Made by a program: the position numbers and the translations under genes
In this document: one piece after another, positions 62,768 to 64,000 of the stretch
Position numbering within the stretch: position 1 is the stretch's first letter
How the letters are laid out: each line of letters opens with the position of its first letter
The notes under the pieces: generated by a model
Told to the model about the DNA's origin: nothing
The model's input: only the letters and a program-made list of their open reading frames with translations
Database searches by the model: none
Source of the DNA: Sediminibacterium sp. TEGAF015
GTDB taxonomy: Bacteria > Bacteroidota > Bacteroidia > Chitinophagales > Chitinophagaceae
Length of the DNA: 64,000 bases
Assembly (NCBI RefSeq): GCF_025997995.1
Contig: NZ_AP026683.1
Coordinates: 2,170,501-2,234,500 of the forward strand
Direction: 5' to 3'

Positions 62768-64000
<1,233 letters not shown>

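Overview
The window looks like the chromosome of a Bacteroidota bacterium, most likely a member of the Chitinophagaceae. The reasons are a SusC/SusD glycan-uptake pair, a propeller-plus-LuxR hybrid regulator, a sphingolipid gene set (serine palmitoyltransferase and partners), GH16 enzymes with PKD domains, moderate to low GC and almost no Shine-Dalgarno sequences. I see no rRNA, tRNA, CRISPR array, insertion sequence or phage structural gene.

Layout. 1-7232: a truncated secreted DUF1080 protein, acetyl-CoA synthetase divergent from an MHS-type MFS carrier, an NTF2-like secreted protein and a CocE-type hydrolase. 7273-30335 is an accessory/defence island with, in order: a three-gene HipBST-like kinase toxin system with three palindromic operators; an orphan DnaB/RecA-type ATPase; a Pycsar-type anti-phage operon (DUF2188, membrane effector, class III nucleotide cyclase) that also carries a ubiquitin-E2-like/SEC-C protein; an XRE-ImmA/IrrE protease with a PIN protein; and a long minus-strand run made of a WYL regulator, RmuC, a SNF2 helicase, an Hsp70-like ATPase, a Cas4-like/DUF2779 nuclease, a small zinc-ribbon protein and a type I restriction-modification operon (hsdM-dinD-hsdS-hsdR). 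The Pycsar, XRE-PIN and SNF2/Hsp70 genes are visibly AT-richer than rmuC, the DUF2779 gene and the housekeeping genes, which fits separate acquisitions.

30482-43823: an Ate/Bpt-type aminoacyl-tRNA-protein transferase, then a polysaccharide utilisation locus (susC-susD-two surface lipoproteins-two GH16 enzymes) with its probable hybrid sensor-regulator divergent from it. The two GH16 enzymes suggest a beta-1,3-glucan (laminarin-type) substrate. 43848-57978 is mainly amino-acid salvage: a DUF885 metallopeptidase, a hydroxyproline degradation set (2-epimerase, DHDPS-like deaminase, 2-oxoglutarate semialdehyde dehydrogenase), a HAD phosphatase, a GT2 enzyme, an OprC/NosA-like copper receptor with a Cys-rich partner, and an N-acyl-D-amino-acid deacylase followed by a DUF1611-enolase-superfamily pair that resembles the DgcN/DgcA D-glutamate pathway. 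57999-63976: a STAS-less SulP transporter with a beta-carbonic anhydrase, a His-rich small protein behind palindromic sites, and a sphingolipid trio (reductase/epimerase, GNAT-type acyltransferase, serine palmitoyltransferase).

The two most interesting systems are the Pycsar-like operon with an attached E2-like/SEC-C protein (10304-12712) and the SNF2 + Hsp70-like + nuclease cassette next to the type I restriction system (21946-27948).
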